A DNA stretch of 64,000 bases from Micropterus salmoides (taxonomy: Eukaryota > Chordata > Actinopteri > Centrarchiformes > Centrarchidae). Under the pieces are notes generated by a model that made no database searches, was not told where the DNA came from, and saw only the letters and a list, made by a program, of their open reading frames with translations. Location of the stretch: the NCBI RefSeq assembly GCF_014851395.1, contig NW_024041262.1, positions 9,693,252 through 9,757,251 of the forward strand. Reading direction: 5' to 3'. Both the position numbers and the translations under genes were made by a program. Of the stretch, positions 21,501-32,787 are shown one piece after another; positions within the stretch are counted from its first letter, which is position 1; each line of letters opens with the position of its first letter.

Positions 21501-22842
21501 ATAAGCTCACATATGCACATTTAGCTAACTAGCTCGCTGGCATGCACATATTTGACCTCAGACCCACTTACCTTGCCCAACTTGATGTTTTGAAACGCGT
21601 GCATATAATTTCAAGTGTAACCGGACGCTGCATATGTATTGTTGCTAACTTTACTGGAAGTTGGATATTTGTTGTTGCTAAGTGTTGCTAACTTGACCGT
21701 GGAGCCCTAAACAAAACCAAGCAAAAGGGCCTTGACCAACCGTCAAGCCAATGTGCTGAGTTCATTATAATAATGATGATGGCAACAAAGAGAAGAAGCA
21801 AAAGGAGTGGCCAGAATCGATGTCCATGCCCCGCTCACTTTAATTATTAATAATATTTTTGTACTTTTAACTACACAAGTGCAACACAGGCCTACACCCT
21901 GATTCATTCAAATTACTTTCCCAATTACTTCCCCAGGATGTTTACCTCTTACCCAGGTACCAAGACATACTTTTCCCATCTTGACATCAGCCCTGGCTCC
22001 TCTCACCTACGCTCTCATGGGAAGAAGATTGTTCTGGCCATAGCAGAGGGAGCCAAAGACATAAGCCAGCTGACCGTCACCCTGGCTCCTCTGCAAACCC
22101 TGCATGCCTACCAGCTCCGGATAGACCCGACCAACTTCAAGGTGCATTTATTGTTCTACTGATGGATCATACTGACATGAACTCTTAATTAATCAGTGAT
22201 TCTTTTATTAATGAGTTGGTGCTTGCTAAAATGTTCTTAGTGTTTTAATCCCAGTGTGGCACTGATTTTTCAGTGGTGTAAAAATGGCATCATCTCAAGT
22301 CCATGTAAGATCAAGCTCCACCGACATCAGCAGCTTCAAAACCAACATGTCAATCATGTTTCTCCCAACAACTCATGCAGCTTAACACATGACTGTGTAG
22401 GTCAGTCTCAAATATTTCAAGATAGAAATGGACTTACTGCTGACAAAGCACAGCACTAAACAGGAAGGGTTAAAATCAGTTAAATTTAGACTGAGAATAT
22501 TGTGTAAAAAACTATTTGGACAACAGTGACATATTATACAAACTAGTTTGTTTGCAGGCAAAACCCTCATAAAAAACATTTATTCCTACTTGTATTAATA
22601 TGGGGATTTGTTTTCTTAGGCCTGGACATTTTATTTGCTTTGTTTTTACTGGAAGCCCAACTTGAATCAGCTTTGAGGCAGCATTGAATAACAAACCTCC
22701 ATTTTCTCTGCAGCTTTTCTCACACTGTATTCTCGTCACCCTGGCCTGTCACATGGGCGAAGACTTCACGCCGGTTGCACACGCAGCAATGGATAAGTTC
22801 CTGTCAGCTTACGGAGCCGTGCTCGCAGAGAAATACAGATGA
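18562..22842 (+). CDS. hbae5: Embryonic-type alpha-globin, complete, 3 exons
   Basis: Haem-binding alpha chain of tetrameric haemoglobin in red cells. Exons: 18562-18653 (92 nt), 21937-22141 (205 nt), 22714-22842 (129 nt), together 141 codons plus TGA. The introns begin GT and end AG and fall at the conserved globin positions (after codon 30 in phase 2, and after the NFK motif in phase 0). Distal His is in RSHGKK (residue 58 with Met) and proximal His in QTLHAYQL (residue 87). The C-terminus is AEKYR. The exon 2 start MFTSYPGTKTYF and exon 3 start LFSHC resemble the embryonic alpha chains of teleosts, so the symbol is a best guess at that subfamily. Exon 1 is one codon shorter than in the other alpha gene here. 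Intron 1 is 3.3 kb because mobile elements have landed in it. No AATAAA lies close downstream; ATTAAA at 23096 is the nearest candidate. No adjacent beta partner was found. Confidence 0.93.
19298..21180. mobile_element. hAT-like non-autonomous element in alpha-globin intron 1
   Basis: Terminal inverted repeats CAGTGCTTGAAGT and ACTTCAAGCACTG are flanked by an exact 8-bp target duplication GGAGGGCC (19290-19297 and 21181-21188), the hAT signature. No transposase is seen. A LINE has inserted into it (next entry), so about 880 bp belong to the element itself. Confidence 0.85.
20106..21089 (+). mobile_element. 5'-truncated L1/Tx1-like LINE nested in the hAT element
   Basis: A 17-bp direct repeat ATGGAGAGGGCAGAGGA flanks it (20089-20105 and 21090-21106). 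It ends in an A-rich tail preceded by AATAAAG. In + frames it encodes the C-terminal part of an L1-type ORF2, with VTPKEFAVV and later RCYPTKHYLQRL and the start of a CSFCG zinc-knuckle, broken by frameshifts. The flanking repeat is still exact, so the insertion is not very old. Confidence 0.88.
21245..21420. mobile_element. Tc1-like transposon end
   Basis: The stretch ending CGAATACTTTCGCAAGGCACTGTAG matches the familiar terminal inverted repeat of a fish Tc1 family. I do not find the opposite end nearby. It lies within alpha-globin intron 1. Confidence 0.5.
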
Positions 22843-23369
22843 GATCCAGCCATGTGTTTTTAGGATGTGCACCATTAATGATGTTATATGACATATGACA
22901 AATATTTATGAATGTGTGGTTGTTATTGTGCAATGGTTTGTATTAATTAAGCTGTGCAATGAACTGTTGTCTTGTTGTATTATCATATAGAATAAGAAGA
23001 ATAAGGACCAAACCCGGACCAAACCTGTGGTTTTGAATGTTTTATCCATTAACAAATGTTGTACTGCTGACCATTTTCGAAGTACACCATAAGTTATTAA
23101 ATTAATTGTAGTCAGCAATTGTCTTTCGTATTTATTTCATTTAATGATGAAATTTTTCAAAAAAAACTTTCAGACACTTAAAACTTAATCCTTTACAGTG
23201 AACTCTATGAACTTGCAGTATCCCTTAGAAAACTGTTAATGGGCTTAGAACAACACACTGGACAGCAGCAGAACAACACCAAACTGACCTGGGTTTTATA
23301 CAGTAGTGCAACAGCGCCACCATTTGATGATATTTTGGTTGACATCCAAACTCTGAGAAACAGTTGCAA

Positions 23370-23432
23370 AATTCGTTCATCCATCCATCGTCAACTGCTT
23401 ATCCAGCGCAGGGTCGCGGGGTGCCAAATTCA
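23370..23432 (-). mobile_element. LINE 3' tail
   Basis: On the minus strand it reads as the very common fish LINE end: GCGACCCTGCGCTGGATAAGCAGTTG followed by GGATGGATG repeats. Confidence 0.5.
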
Positions 23433-26284
23433 CAATAATACAAAAAATATCACAAATACTCATGCCCTGTTTTATTTAGCCTACAAAATGGATCTTGTGG
23501 TGAGATTTTATTATATTATAATGGACTCTGAACCTCAAACAGCTTTTCAGCCTTTTGTTAAATTACAGATGTAGCTAGTTTATCATTTTTTACCACCTAC
23601 CGCTTTTTTCTGGATCCAGAATGTGAACACCGGGTTTGATTTATTTGCTCTTTTGTAGCTACAACTACCTGTTGAAGCCTTAAGTCATATCAGGAGCCTT
23701 TGGAGTCCAAGCCAGTCCAAGCCAGTCTGTTTATGGCCGGAGTCAGAGGAGGAATCAGAGACTGTGACAATAAAGATGGAGCCAGAAGAATATGAGGAAC
23801 CTCTGAGCTAAATCATGGTTCCAGAAAACTTGTCTGCAGTCCGACAGAAATGCAAGAGCATGGGGAGAGACATCAGTCAGGCTGCAGACAGCTGAGTAAC
23901 TCAGGACAAGGTAACTTATTGCTAATTATGAGTTGTCCCCAGATGAGTTGTAGCCTACATGGTGTAGTTGTCATTTGGTATAGTCTGCATCCACTAATGT
24001 GTTGTCTATATTCTCCTTCGTCTCTGTGTTTGGAATCTGTTAATGACTGTGGTGCCTGATGGATCTTAAACACTCAATTGAAAGATATCCTGTCCTGTCC
24101 CTGTAACCCAGGCAGCAGGTGTTGGCAGTGATGGAGTGGTCTTATATAAGAACAGGCAAGAAAAAATCAATAAGTAGGCTGCGATCTGACTGATGTGTCA
24201 AGAGAGGCTGTTTGCCAGACTGCTAATGCACAGTCAGGACTACTTCAATTTCCTTTCAGCATAAAACAACATAATAATGTGGGGTTTTTTTTAAATTGTA
24301 ATTTGGATGTTTTCACAACAGTGAAAATAATTAATGAATGCTTTATTACTTAAAGTGAATTCTTTTGTTACTAGTGGTGTCCAGACCAGGATATATTTCA
24401 ACAGTACACAAATTTATTGTCAGCCGAGGCCAGAAAATCATCTTTGGTCTCACCAGACAAACATCACTACCCTATATAAACATACAAAACATTATTAGCC
24501 TACATCAATACCGAACATCTCCACACATGACACCACTAGTTAATAGTTTGCCGTCAAATCCCTTCTTACTTTGACAAAGGAGGTAGGTCTAAGAAACCAA
24601 ATCCTCTGGTCCAAATGTGATCATGCAACTTGAGCTCCTATGACATGACACAAAAATATATTAACTACTACACAAGTGCAAAAGTCTAATCTGGCAAGGA
24701 AATATTTACGCAGTGTAACACGAAGGCAAATTTTGACAATTTAAATGTAACAGCAGTAATTAAAGAATGAGAAGGCTACAATTCTAATAGTCATATTGGA
24801 AATGTATTAGGTAACTGCACATCCACATCTTGTTACCACACAAGTTCGAGTGTGTGATCCAATCGGCGAAGAAGCTGGAGCCCCGTTGTTTTTGTTCTCA
24901 TTATTCTTTCTTTCTTTCTTTCTTCTTTCTCTCCGCTTAAACAGTTTGTGGAGCAAGAACTGCTGGACGAAAAATCACCAAAATTGGCAGGTGGATTGCA
25001 AATTCCACCCACTACTCAGGTAAAAACAATGGCACTCTTAGACCTCATGGTGGCGCTATAACAAATAACTTTTACGTTTTTGCAATTATCTCGAAAACGG
25101 CTACGTTTAGAGTCAAGGGTCACCCAGTTGATGCATACATTTTAGTAATGACTGCTTAAAGTGAGCATGGCTTATTACAACAAATGTCCATTTCTAGACA
25201 TTTCTCATTCCAATCAAAAAGTCTACGTAGGCCAAATCACCCTACATCATAGAGAGCTGAAATTATTTCAGCACATCCACATAGGCTATGTGATAAATGT
25301 TTGCCTCAGTGCAACCTATGGTCAATTCAGAAGTAAGTCACTCTATATTTTTCATAATGTGCTAAATCAATAAAGATATCTCCACAAGTCCTCGTTCAAA
25401 CGCTTCCAAAATCGACACCGACATTGTAGATGGCCGATATCAAGCGTTACAGAGGGTTTTTAAATTGGTGAAATGGTGAGTCTGCAGTGATTCAGTATCT
25501 CGCTGTAACTTGTAAGCCTACAGTAGGCCTATGTACGGCATTTTCTTTTTTGCTTAGTGTTGGATCAAACACCACCAAAATAACTGACAACACACCCAGA
25601 ATGATGTGATTTTTTTCAGAATTTTATCACCAACTTCTTGACTGTTGTAAGCGTTTTAAGTTAAAAACTGACAAAAATATCCGAGTCTGGCACATGTGAT
25701 GTCACTGGCTCAACTCGTGAGGAGGTGTGGAAATCAATTCAGCTCATAGTGAATCAAGGTTTACCCTATTCTACTTGGATCCTGTGACACAATTTTCTCT
25801 GCTAAAAAGTGTTTGTGCAACATAAAACTTAAAACTTGGAAACACGAAATGTGGCAGGTGGGTTGAACATTTGACCCACTAGTCAAGTAGGCCTACGTAG
25901 GCCATACTTAGGCTACCCTCTCTGACCTGAATGTGATGCTGTAAAAATCAAGTTTGCGGTTCCGCAGTTATCTTAAATAAAGTTTGGCTTCGAGACCAAA
26001 TTATCTCGTCGCTTTAATCTCTGACTATAATCACCTGCATCTGGTCTTGAATGCGGAGCTGTCCCTCGTGCTGAAATAGGCTATAAAAAAATCAGAGCTG
26101 TCTCTGGTGCTAAAATAAACGTGAACGTGAACCCCTGGGGAAAATAGAACATTTTTGACACATTTCCTAGTTGCTCCTTGAAGAACTCCACCACATCGTC
26201 AATTAGTCATATGGTCTAGATAATCCAAGAATTACAAGAAAGATTAGAAATCAGGTGCAGCGATTTAGTTACATTATTTTGGTT

Positions 26285-26640
26285 TTGTGGTGGCCAGGGC
26301 TGGACTATTAATCTGGCATACCGGGCAAAGGCCCGCGGTGGGCCGATGCACCTTTGTGGGTCAGTGTCATGTAAATTATTTATTTATTTAACTGTTATCA
26401 TGAGCGCATGGACAGCGGCCCACTGGGTAATTTTCTATACTGACATTGGGCTGGCTCAGTCATCTCTTACTAGCCCCCACCCCCTCTGTTCTCTGTTTCT
26501 TGCATTGCGGGCCAAAAAAAAAAAACATTTTTCAGATGAAGGCCGATCTGTTTGCTGCCGGGGCTGCAGTAGCTTCAGTAGCTGCATAATGCAGGCACGG
26601 GAAAGTCTGTGGTTTGAAATAAATGATTTTAATAACAATT
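26285..26640. mobile_element. Dispersed repeat beginning GGCTGGACTATTAATCTGGC
   Basis: The text GGCATACCGGGCAAAGGCCCG and GCGGCCCACTGGGTAATTTTC is familiar from abundant fish DNA-transposon-derived repeats. I cannot place both ends. Confidence 0.4.
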
Positions 26641-27219
26641 AACAATAGCCTCTTTTAAACGGCATAAACTATTCTCGTGTGTCAAAGTTCGTGTGCCTGT
26701 TGGCGGGGTGACACCGAGGGTTTTTCCGGTTGAAATTCACGCTGTATGTTGTTTTGTCAGTGGTCCTCGTGTGGCTTTCCAACCCGCAAACTGACGCATC
26801 TTTAGGGTTCGAGCCCTTATCTGCTTTGAGCTGCAGCCTGTGATAGTCCAAGTGCGTGATGAGCTCGAGCATCACACGGAAAAAACAACGCCCCTGAAAT
26901 CCACTCTCAGCGGACACCGACACCATTACAAAAACCAGGGGGACTGCCTTAAAAACGTTTCAGTTCTTCATATGCACAGCAATTACAGGAAGGCGAAGGT
27001 TGAAATTCTTAGTTCTCCTGTTTTCTCAAACAATGCCAGTGCAAATATGCATAAAGATAAAAAAAATAAAATTAGAATCTGAGACAAAAACATAATATTG
27101 TGCAGACGTTAAAATATAGGAATAAAATATAATATATTGTGGTAGTTAGGTGTGTGCAGTAGCCTAATGGTGAAATGTATAAACTGTAATATAAACAGCT
27201 TGTGCAGTAGTAGACTATT

Positions 27220-27325
27220 TTATTTTATTTAACCTTTACTTATTCAGGAGAAACCCCATTGAGATATAATCTCTTTTTCAAGGGAAACCTGGTCAAGAAA
27301 CAGCATTTGAAAGTTACATTGACAC
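27220..27325. repeat. Dispersed repeat (TTTATTTAACCTTTA... family)
   Basis: A common fish sequence with CCATTGAGATATAATCTC and TTTTTCAAGGGAAACCTGG. A second, more diverged copy is at about 46185-46260. Confidence 0.55.
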
Positions 27326-27330
27326 ACAGC

Positions 27331-27880
27331 GACGTGTTGGGGAATAACTAGTTACATGTATTTTAGTTACATAATTTAATTACAAAGTACATGTAACTGT
27401 AATCCGTTACAGCTATTGGACAAAAAGTGTAATTAAGTTACAGTTACTTCTGAAAATGTTCATGATTACTAGCTACATCTGAAAATTTTCACTAAAAAGC
27501 TCGGCTATTTGTTGAATAATAGGCCTATTCATTTTGTTGCTATGCATGTTTTTCATGTGCACAATGTCTTCCTTTGCCATTTCCAGCCATTTAGTAAAGT
27601 TTGATGCTGTTCTGATGCTTTTGATTGGTTCTAGTGTTTGAACTTGCAATTTGCAGCGCCACCCGTCTGCCAGCTAAATTTCCTCTCAAGCTGTTTTTTC
27701 AAAATGGTTAACAGTATAAAAGATTCGTTAGAAATTCAGAAAAGTAACCAAAAAGTAATTAAATGGAATAAGTTACATTACGTTGATAAAGTAATTGAAC
27801 TAGTTACACTACTATTATATTTTAAATAGGGGAACTTGTAATCGGTAACCAGGACCAAGATCAAAATCTTCCCAACACTG
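27331..27880. mobile_element. hAT-like non-autonomous element
   Basis: The left end resembles C-GTGTTGGGGAATAACTAGTTAC and the right end is CTTCCCAACACTG. The interior is rich in GTTACA/TGTAAC. These are the ends of a well-known type of fish hAT MITE. The target duplication is not clear. Confidence 0.55.
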
Positions 27881-28286
27881 CAAATGACAATACGGGACAA
27901 ATATATATCAAGACACCCACACATACACTTCCATCCTTTCCAGGCTATGGGAAACATCTACACTCCTCCTTAAGGACATCAACCAGGGACTTGAACTCCC
28001 TAAGTGGTACACAATATAAAAAGGCAGTTTTTCCTAACTTGAAACAACCCTGGAGACTTTTAAAAGCCTGCCGTGTTTGGTAACTACTGACCACAGAGTT
28101 AGGAGGCTACATAGGTAATTTGCACGTGATTGTCTTGTACATAAAACACAATTCCCTTACATCATAAATAACGACAGGTAGCCTAGGTCGATAACTTTCT
28201 TGAAATCATTTATGACGATTTGTAATTAATTACGCATGCACAAAACAAAACATAGGGACAACAAATAGACTTTGCTTCAGCATGCC

Positions 28287-28296
28287 TTTATTTATT
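28287..28296 (-). terminator. Poly(A) signals of the beta-globin gene
   Basis: Two overlapping AATAAA hexamers on the minus strand (TTTATTTATT on +), about 75 bases after the beta-globin stop codon. Confidence 0.75.
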
Positions 28297-28366
28297 TATC
28301 GAGGAGACACATAACAGATGTGGCGTTAGATCTCCTTCAGGTGTGGTGGTGCGGAGGCTGCTGGGT

Positions 28367-29215
28367 TTAGTGGTACTGCTTTCCTAGAGCAGACGTCACC
28401 ACGGCCAGGAACTTCTGCCAGGCGGCCTGCGTTTCTGGTGTGAAGTTGGCCCCCATTTTGGCGGCGATGACGATGGTCAGGCAATCAGACAGCAGCTATA
28501 GGAAGGGAGAAAAACTTTCAATTATTTTCTTTTTTACGTGCACTTCAATCACAGTTATGACAGAAGTGCGCTTGGCATCATAGAAAACAACATTTTGAAA
28601 TGGGATCAATACATGTTTTAATGTTCGTGCATATGCAAGGATTTAAATATATCTATCTATTAAATATTCTTTGGTAGGGCTACAAATTGATTTTATATGT
28701 CAACACATTTCTGAGATTCCCTAAATTTTGTGTGTGCGATTTGACTATTTAGGTGGAGATTTTGCGCCAGAGGCTGAAACTTCACCCTGAAGTTGTCGGG
28801 GTCGACGTGGAGCTTCTCGGAGTGGAGGACGCTGAGCTCGGCATAGGTGGCCTTGATCTTGTCCATGTTCTTCACAGCCCGGTCCAGACCGTGCAGCACC
28901 TTAACACCGTGGGCTGCGATGTTTGGGTTGCTCTGGATGGCCTCAGCATTGTAGAGGTTACCGTAGGAGGAGAAGTGCCTCTGAGTCCAGGGGTAGACGA
29001 TCAGCAACCTGCAGGGGAAGAGAGAATTCAGCATCTAATAAGACCAGTGAAGAGAAGCATTAACTGCATGTTGCAGAAACAATATATCGCAGTTTTACTT
29101 AGGGCTTCAGGAGTGTTCCGTACCTGCAGATAGCTTTGGGGCCGATCTCTTCATAGTCAAGGTTAGAAAAGATGCTGGTGATGATGCTGCGCTCCTTCTC
29201 AGTCCACTCAACCAT
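28367..29215 (-). CDS. hbb: Beta-globin, complete, 3 exons
   Basis: Beta chain of haemoglobin. Exons on the minus strand: 29215-29124 (92 nt), 29008-28786 (223 nt), 28495-28367 (129 nt); these are the classical beta-globin exon sizes and give 147 codons plus TAA. Splice sites are GT/AG. It starts MVEWTEKER and ends GKQYH. Distal His is residue 64 and proximal His 93 counting Met (63 and 92 in the mature chain). The residue after the proximal His is Ser (F9), followed by Glu, and the chain ends in His. Ser F9 and C-terminal His are features associated with Root-effect fish haemoglobins, though not sufficient for it. A TATA-like ATTTAAATA and a CCAAT box lie about 70-85 bases upstream. It is divergent from the alpha gene starting at 30917. 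Confidence 0.96.
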
Positions 29216-29283
29216 GGCTGTTGTTTAATGTTCGTTCAGGCTTGAAAGAAAGGGCTGAATAATACTTCAACTCGACCGTCGTC

Positions 29284-29342
29284 TATTTAAATGTGCCAAT
29301 GCACGTCCCCCCGCCCTAAGGGAGAAGGTGACTGTGATAGGC
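29284..29342 (-). promoter_or_regulatory. Beta-globin proximal promoter
   Basis: Upstream of the beta start, going outwards: TATA-like TATTTAAAT (29284-29292), CCAAT (29296-29300), a C-rich CCCCCCGCCC box (about 29307-29316) and a TGATAG GATA-type site (about 29334-29340). The order and spacing fit an erythroid globin promoter. Confidence 0.55.
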
Positions 29343-30760
29343 TGGAGATGAAGAGTTCCAGATAAAAGACTGACTCCTTCCAGAAGTTTCTGGAACGGTT
29401 TGATATTACCTTAATGGTATTGCGGATTTACAAAGACGCCAGAGATTGACGTCAATTTTTCAGACTTTCAGCCAACATGTTATCGGACAATCTGCACATT
29501 TAGAGGCGAATTAATTAAACAGTAGCCTACAGTGTCAAAAACGTGGAGTTCTTGTGCATGTGAAGAAAAAACTATGCAAGTTAGCACACTTTATTTTTTT
29601 TATTTTTTAATCGTTTTCCACACACAACTTAAAATCAGGACAAACTGCACATGAAACCCTTTTTAAAATGTTTCTTTGCGGTGGTGGTTCTACTCTTTTA
29701 AATTCATTTCACCTGCAGGATCGGCCTTTGTTTGCAGCACTGGGGACTATTATTTAATCCTGAACGACCTAACCGAGGTCTTTTTACTTTTTGACTTTAT
29801 TATTTTATAGAAAGCATAATTTATTGTTAAAGCAGTAGCCTGTCAGTAATGCTTAGGGGATATATTACATGTTTTAATAGATAAATGAAGCACCCTACAT
29901 AAAAAAGAGCATTTCTCAGAATGCTTTGGTTGAGAACAGATATAAAACAATGGTCTCTAATAAATGCTAAAAGCAACTGTATTCGTGTTTATTTATTTAG
30001 TCATTTCAAATTTCCCTCACTGTCCAGTGCAGTCCAGTAGCAGTGTTTGGTGCCAGAGTGTAATCTATAGAGCCACACTGGTATTATCTCCAGCAGCGCC
30101 CCCTCCACCCAGGCAACAGCTGCCAAAAGCTACGTAGGTTTTGATTAAGAAAATACATGAGGCCGATGATAAAGGTAATGAGCGCTACCTCCTCCCCTTG
30201 ATATGAAATAAACTTATGGCCAGAAACAAAAATTCCGAATTAAATTAAATTAAATCTTAAACAGTGTTCGCAGCTGCAACGCGATAAGACTGTAATTATT
30301 AATAGGCCCAGGAATATTATTTATATAAAATGATTAATCGAGTGCACGCGGCATGATGCAGGAAGCCCAAATAAACTTTCGGCACTCATTTTGTACTGTT
30401 TCCACCTTTGATCTGTTGTTTCAGCCCACAGCAAAACATGTCACACATGCCTCACAACCTTCACTGGCCGGAACGCTAGAGCCTTGTATTGCCCTTACTG
30501 TATAACCTATCTAATTTAATTGATCACGTTTATTGATTTTTTTTCAAGCCATTTACTGGGGCGTAAACTCACCCAGGCCTCTCAGTTGGCAGAGATGCTG
30601 CTCCTATGTCATGTGAGATGCCCTCCCGCACCATCCCTAACCTCCACTAACACACCAGAAGCACTCATGTGAGGACTCTTTCACAGTATACGTAAGTGGT
30701 TATGCCAACCGACGCCCCGATGTGAGCAACTGATAGGCTCCCACCTCTCGGGCTGGCAGC
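29343..30760. other. Intergenic spacer of the head-to-head beta/alpha pair
   Basis: No exon seen. Mostly AT-rich, with a GC-richer part near 30000-30120. Shared regulatory elements for the two genes are expected in such a spacer, but I cannot point to a specific one beyond the proximal promoter motifs. Confidence 0.4.
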
Positions 30761-30916
30761 CGGCCACATCAGGCGGGGGTGGGGAGGGTCCGATCTGCGT
30801 CATGTGGACGCGGCTTGGCATCCGTTCCCGTGGGTGTGACCTTCAAGCCAACTGAATTTAAGCAGAACTCCAAGTCCGATCCAGGTAGCGAGAGATCAAG
30901 AGAGAAACACGCCAAC
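30730..30916 (+). promoter_or_regulatory. Alpha-globin promoter and 5' leader
   Basis: Contains TGATAG (about 30731), a G-rich CACCC-type box GGGGGTGGGGAGGG (about 30775-30788), GTGGGTGTGACC (about 30830) and a weak TATA-like GAATTTAAG (about 30854-30862). It is GC-rich, in contrast to the spacer before it. Confidence 0.5.
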
Positions 30917-32354
30917 ATGAGTCTGAGTGACAAAGACAAGGCCAACGTCAAGGCCCTGTGGGCCAAAATCTCCAAGTCAGCGGACGCTGTTGGCACTGAT
31001 GCTCTGAACAGGTAAATCTTTTGCTTATAACTCAAGCTAATGTCAGAGGTAGTTTTATAGCCTAACATGTTTTTACTTTTTGTCTGCAGCAGATCAGTCA
31101 TTTGTTTATTTGCCTAAGATCGCCTGTCACTGATGGAATGTCAGTGCAAGGAAATATCCAACTTGCCAAAGTGTCTCGCTTGAACGCACTAACAGAGGAA
31201 TTTGGTCAGTTTTAGTTCGAAGCTTAGTTACTTCTTTTCTTGAATTGTTTACTGGTGCAAGAAAGGTGAAATCGTGGAAATCATTGAACCTTTTATTAAG
31301 TTTTTTCAAAGTGATAAGCCTGTCTGACTTTCCATCAATTCAAAATCGGCTCCAAATCTGCATTTAACGTAAAATAGGCCTAATTGGAGAATTGTAAGTA
31401 GCTCTTCATAGACACTGAATCCAGGCTTCTTCTCAGGTCCCAAAACATCTAGGCCTGCTCAGCTCAACAGCTCACAAATGCCTCGAAATCGCAACCTCAG
31501 CATCACTCGGCTGAATAAGCCTACTGTCTTCAAAATAGACCACAAGTGGAGCGTGATCAATAGAAACATTCAATAGGCCACTGAAACAACATTTATATTC
31601 ATAATATTCTAGAGGATCTACAGAGAGCTCAATGTAGTTGGTATGGCGCAGCTGTCCACCATACCGACCACTTAACGCCCCTGCTCTCCACAGGATGCTC
31701 ACAGTCTATCCGCAAACCAAGACCTACTTCTCCCACTGGCCAGACCTGTTTGCCAACTCTGCCCACGTGAAAGCCCACGGAAAGAAGGTCATGGGCGGAG
31801 TCGCCACGGCTGTGTCCAAGATTGACGACCTGACTAACGGCCTTCTGGAGCTCAGCGAGCAGCACGCCTTCCAGCTGAGGGTGGACCCTGCCAACTTCAA
31901 GGTGAGACAGGGCTCACTGACATTATGTAGAATACACTATGACATCATGATATCATAAATGTGCTGAGATTAGGATCAGCTCTCACCAACATGACTTGTG
32001 CATACTACATTACGCATGTGTGCTGCAAAAAACCCGTAATAAATCTATATTTGTATACTGGATATACCTTTAGGCCTATTGAAATTTTGATTGGAGCATG
32101 TTTTGCACTGCATTGGTATTTTAGAGTTTAAATAGGCCCTACATATATAATCAATATGCCTATCTTAGCTGTGTAAACCATACAGTGTATGTCTGCAATA
32201 CAACTGTTTCTTCTGTCATCCACAGATCCTGGGCCACTGCCTTGTCGTGGTGATCGCCTGTCAGTTCCCCAAGGAGTTCCCCCCTGAGGTCCACGTCAGC
32301 TTCGATAAATTCCTGAGCGCCCTGGCTCTGGCTCTGTCTGAGAGATACCGCTAA
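30917..32354 (+). CDS. hba: Alpha-globin, complete, 3 exons
   Basis: Alpha chain of haemoglobin. Exons: 30917-31011 (95 nt), 31694-31901 (208 nt), 32226-32354 (129 nt), giving 143 codons plus TAA, the usual length for teleost alpha chains. Splice sites are GT/AG in globin phases. It starts MSLSDKDKANVKALW. Distal His is in VKAHGKK (residue 60 with Met) and proximal His in SEQHAFQL (residue 89). It ends ALSERYR. It differs clearly from the embryonic-type gene at 18562, including one extra residue in the CD region. AATAAA at 32420 is the likely poly(A) signal. It is head to head with the beta gene at 28367-29215, so the pair probably supplies partner subunits. Whether it is adult or larval cannot be decided from sequence alone. 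Confidence 0.96.
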
Positions 32355-32419
32355 GCTGTCCGCAACGTATAATGCGGTCTGCCGCTCTTGACCATGTAAC
32401 TCATGGCGAAAAATTAAAT

Positions 32420-32425
32420 AATAAA
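32420..32425 (+). terminator. Poly(A) signal of the alpha-globin gene
   Basis: AATAAA, 66 bases after the stop codon. Confidence 0.8.
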
Positions 32426-32603
32426 CAGCATGCCGCCAAAAATTGAGACTACTGTGTCCTTTTTTTGTCTCTTGAAATGCGTTATCACAACATACATGCA
32501 CAGGAAATAGTAGCCTATGATGTCTACCGACATATAGGCCTAGTTTTTAGTTTTTTTATAGGCATGGGAACAAATAAAGAGATCTTCTCTATGTTTTTTA
32601 ATC

Positions 32604-32609
32604 TTTATT
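32604..32609 (-). terminator. Poly(A) signal of the first aqp8 gene
   Basis: AATAAA on the minus strand, about 180 bases after the aqp8 stop. The alpha-globin gene and this gene converge, with their 3' ends about 180 bases apart. Confidence 0.6.
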
Positions 32610-32787
32610 TCATCCTGACAAATCCACACAGTTATCCCATAGTTTTACATGAAAAAGAAAACTTCAGCATCAAGCTGACCTCATGGCATTATGACATGAT
32701 CAAAAGTATCCACTCACATGCCGAGACATTCAATGTTTATAGGTTTATGTTGTCCCATGGATGGTAATAAACGCACAAAAGAGACTG

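Larger units (their letters stand above)
22843..28286. other. Repeat-rich intergenic DNA between globin genes
   Basis: No globin exon or other gene found on either strand. Recognisable content is listed separately: a LINE tail near 23375-23430, a dispersed repeat at 26285-26640, a TTTATTTAACC-type repeat at 27220-27325 and a hAT-like element at 27331-27880. Two related stretches near 24955-25075 and 25800-25960 share the phrase GGCAGGTGG followed by CCCACTA, so they are copies of one unnamed repeat. Confidence 0.5.

Noticed and set aside
26669..26926. Minus-strand 85-codon frame in a GC-richer island between globin genes.
   Set aside because: I tested it as a globin exon and found no globin motif, no haem histidines and no fitting splice sites.
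28753..29133. 126-codon + strand frame.
   Set aside because: Antisense shadow of beta-globin exons 1 and 2.
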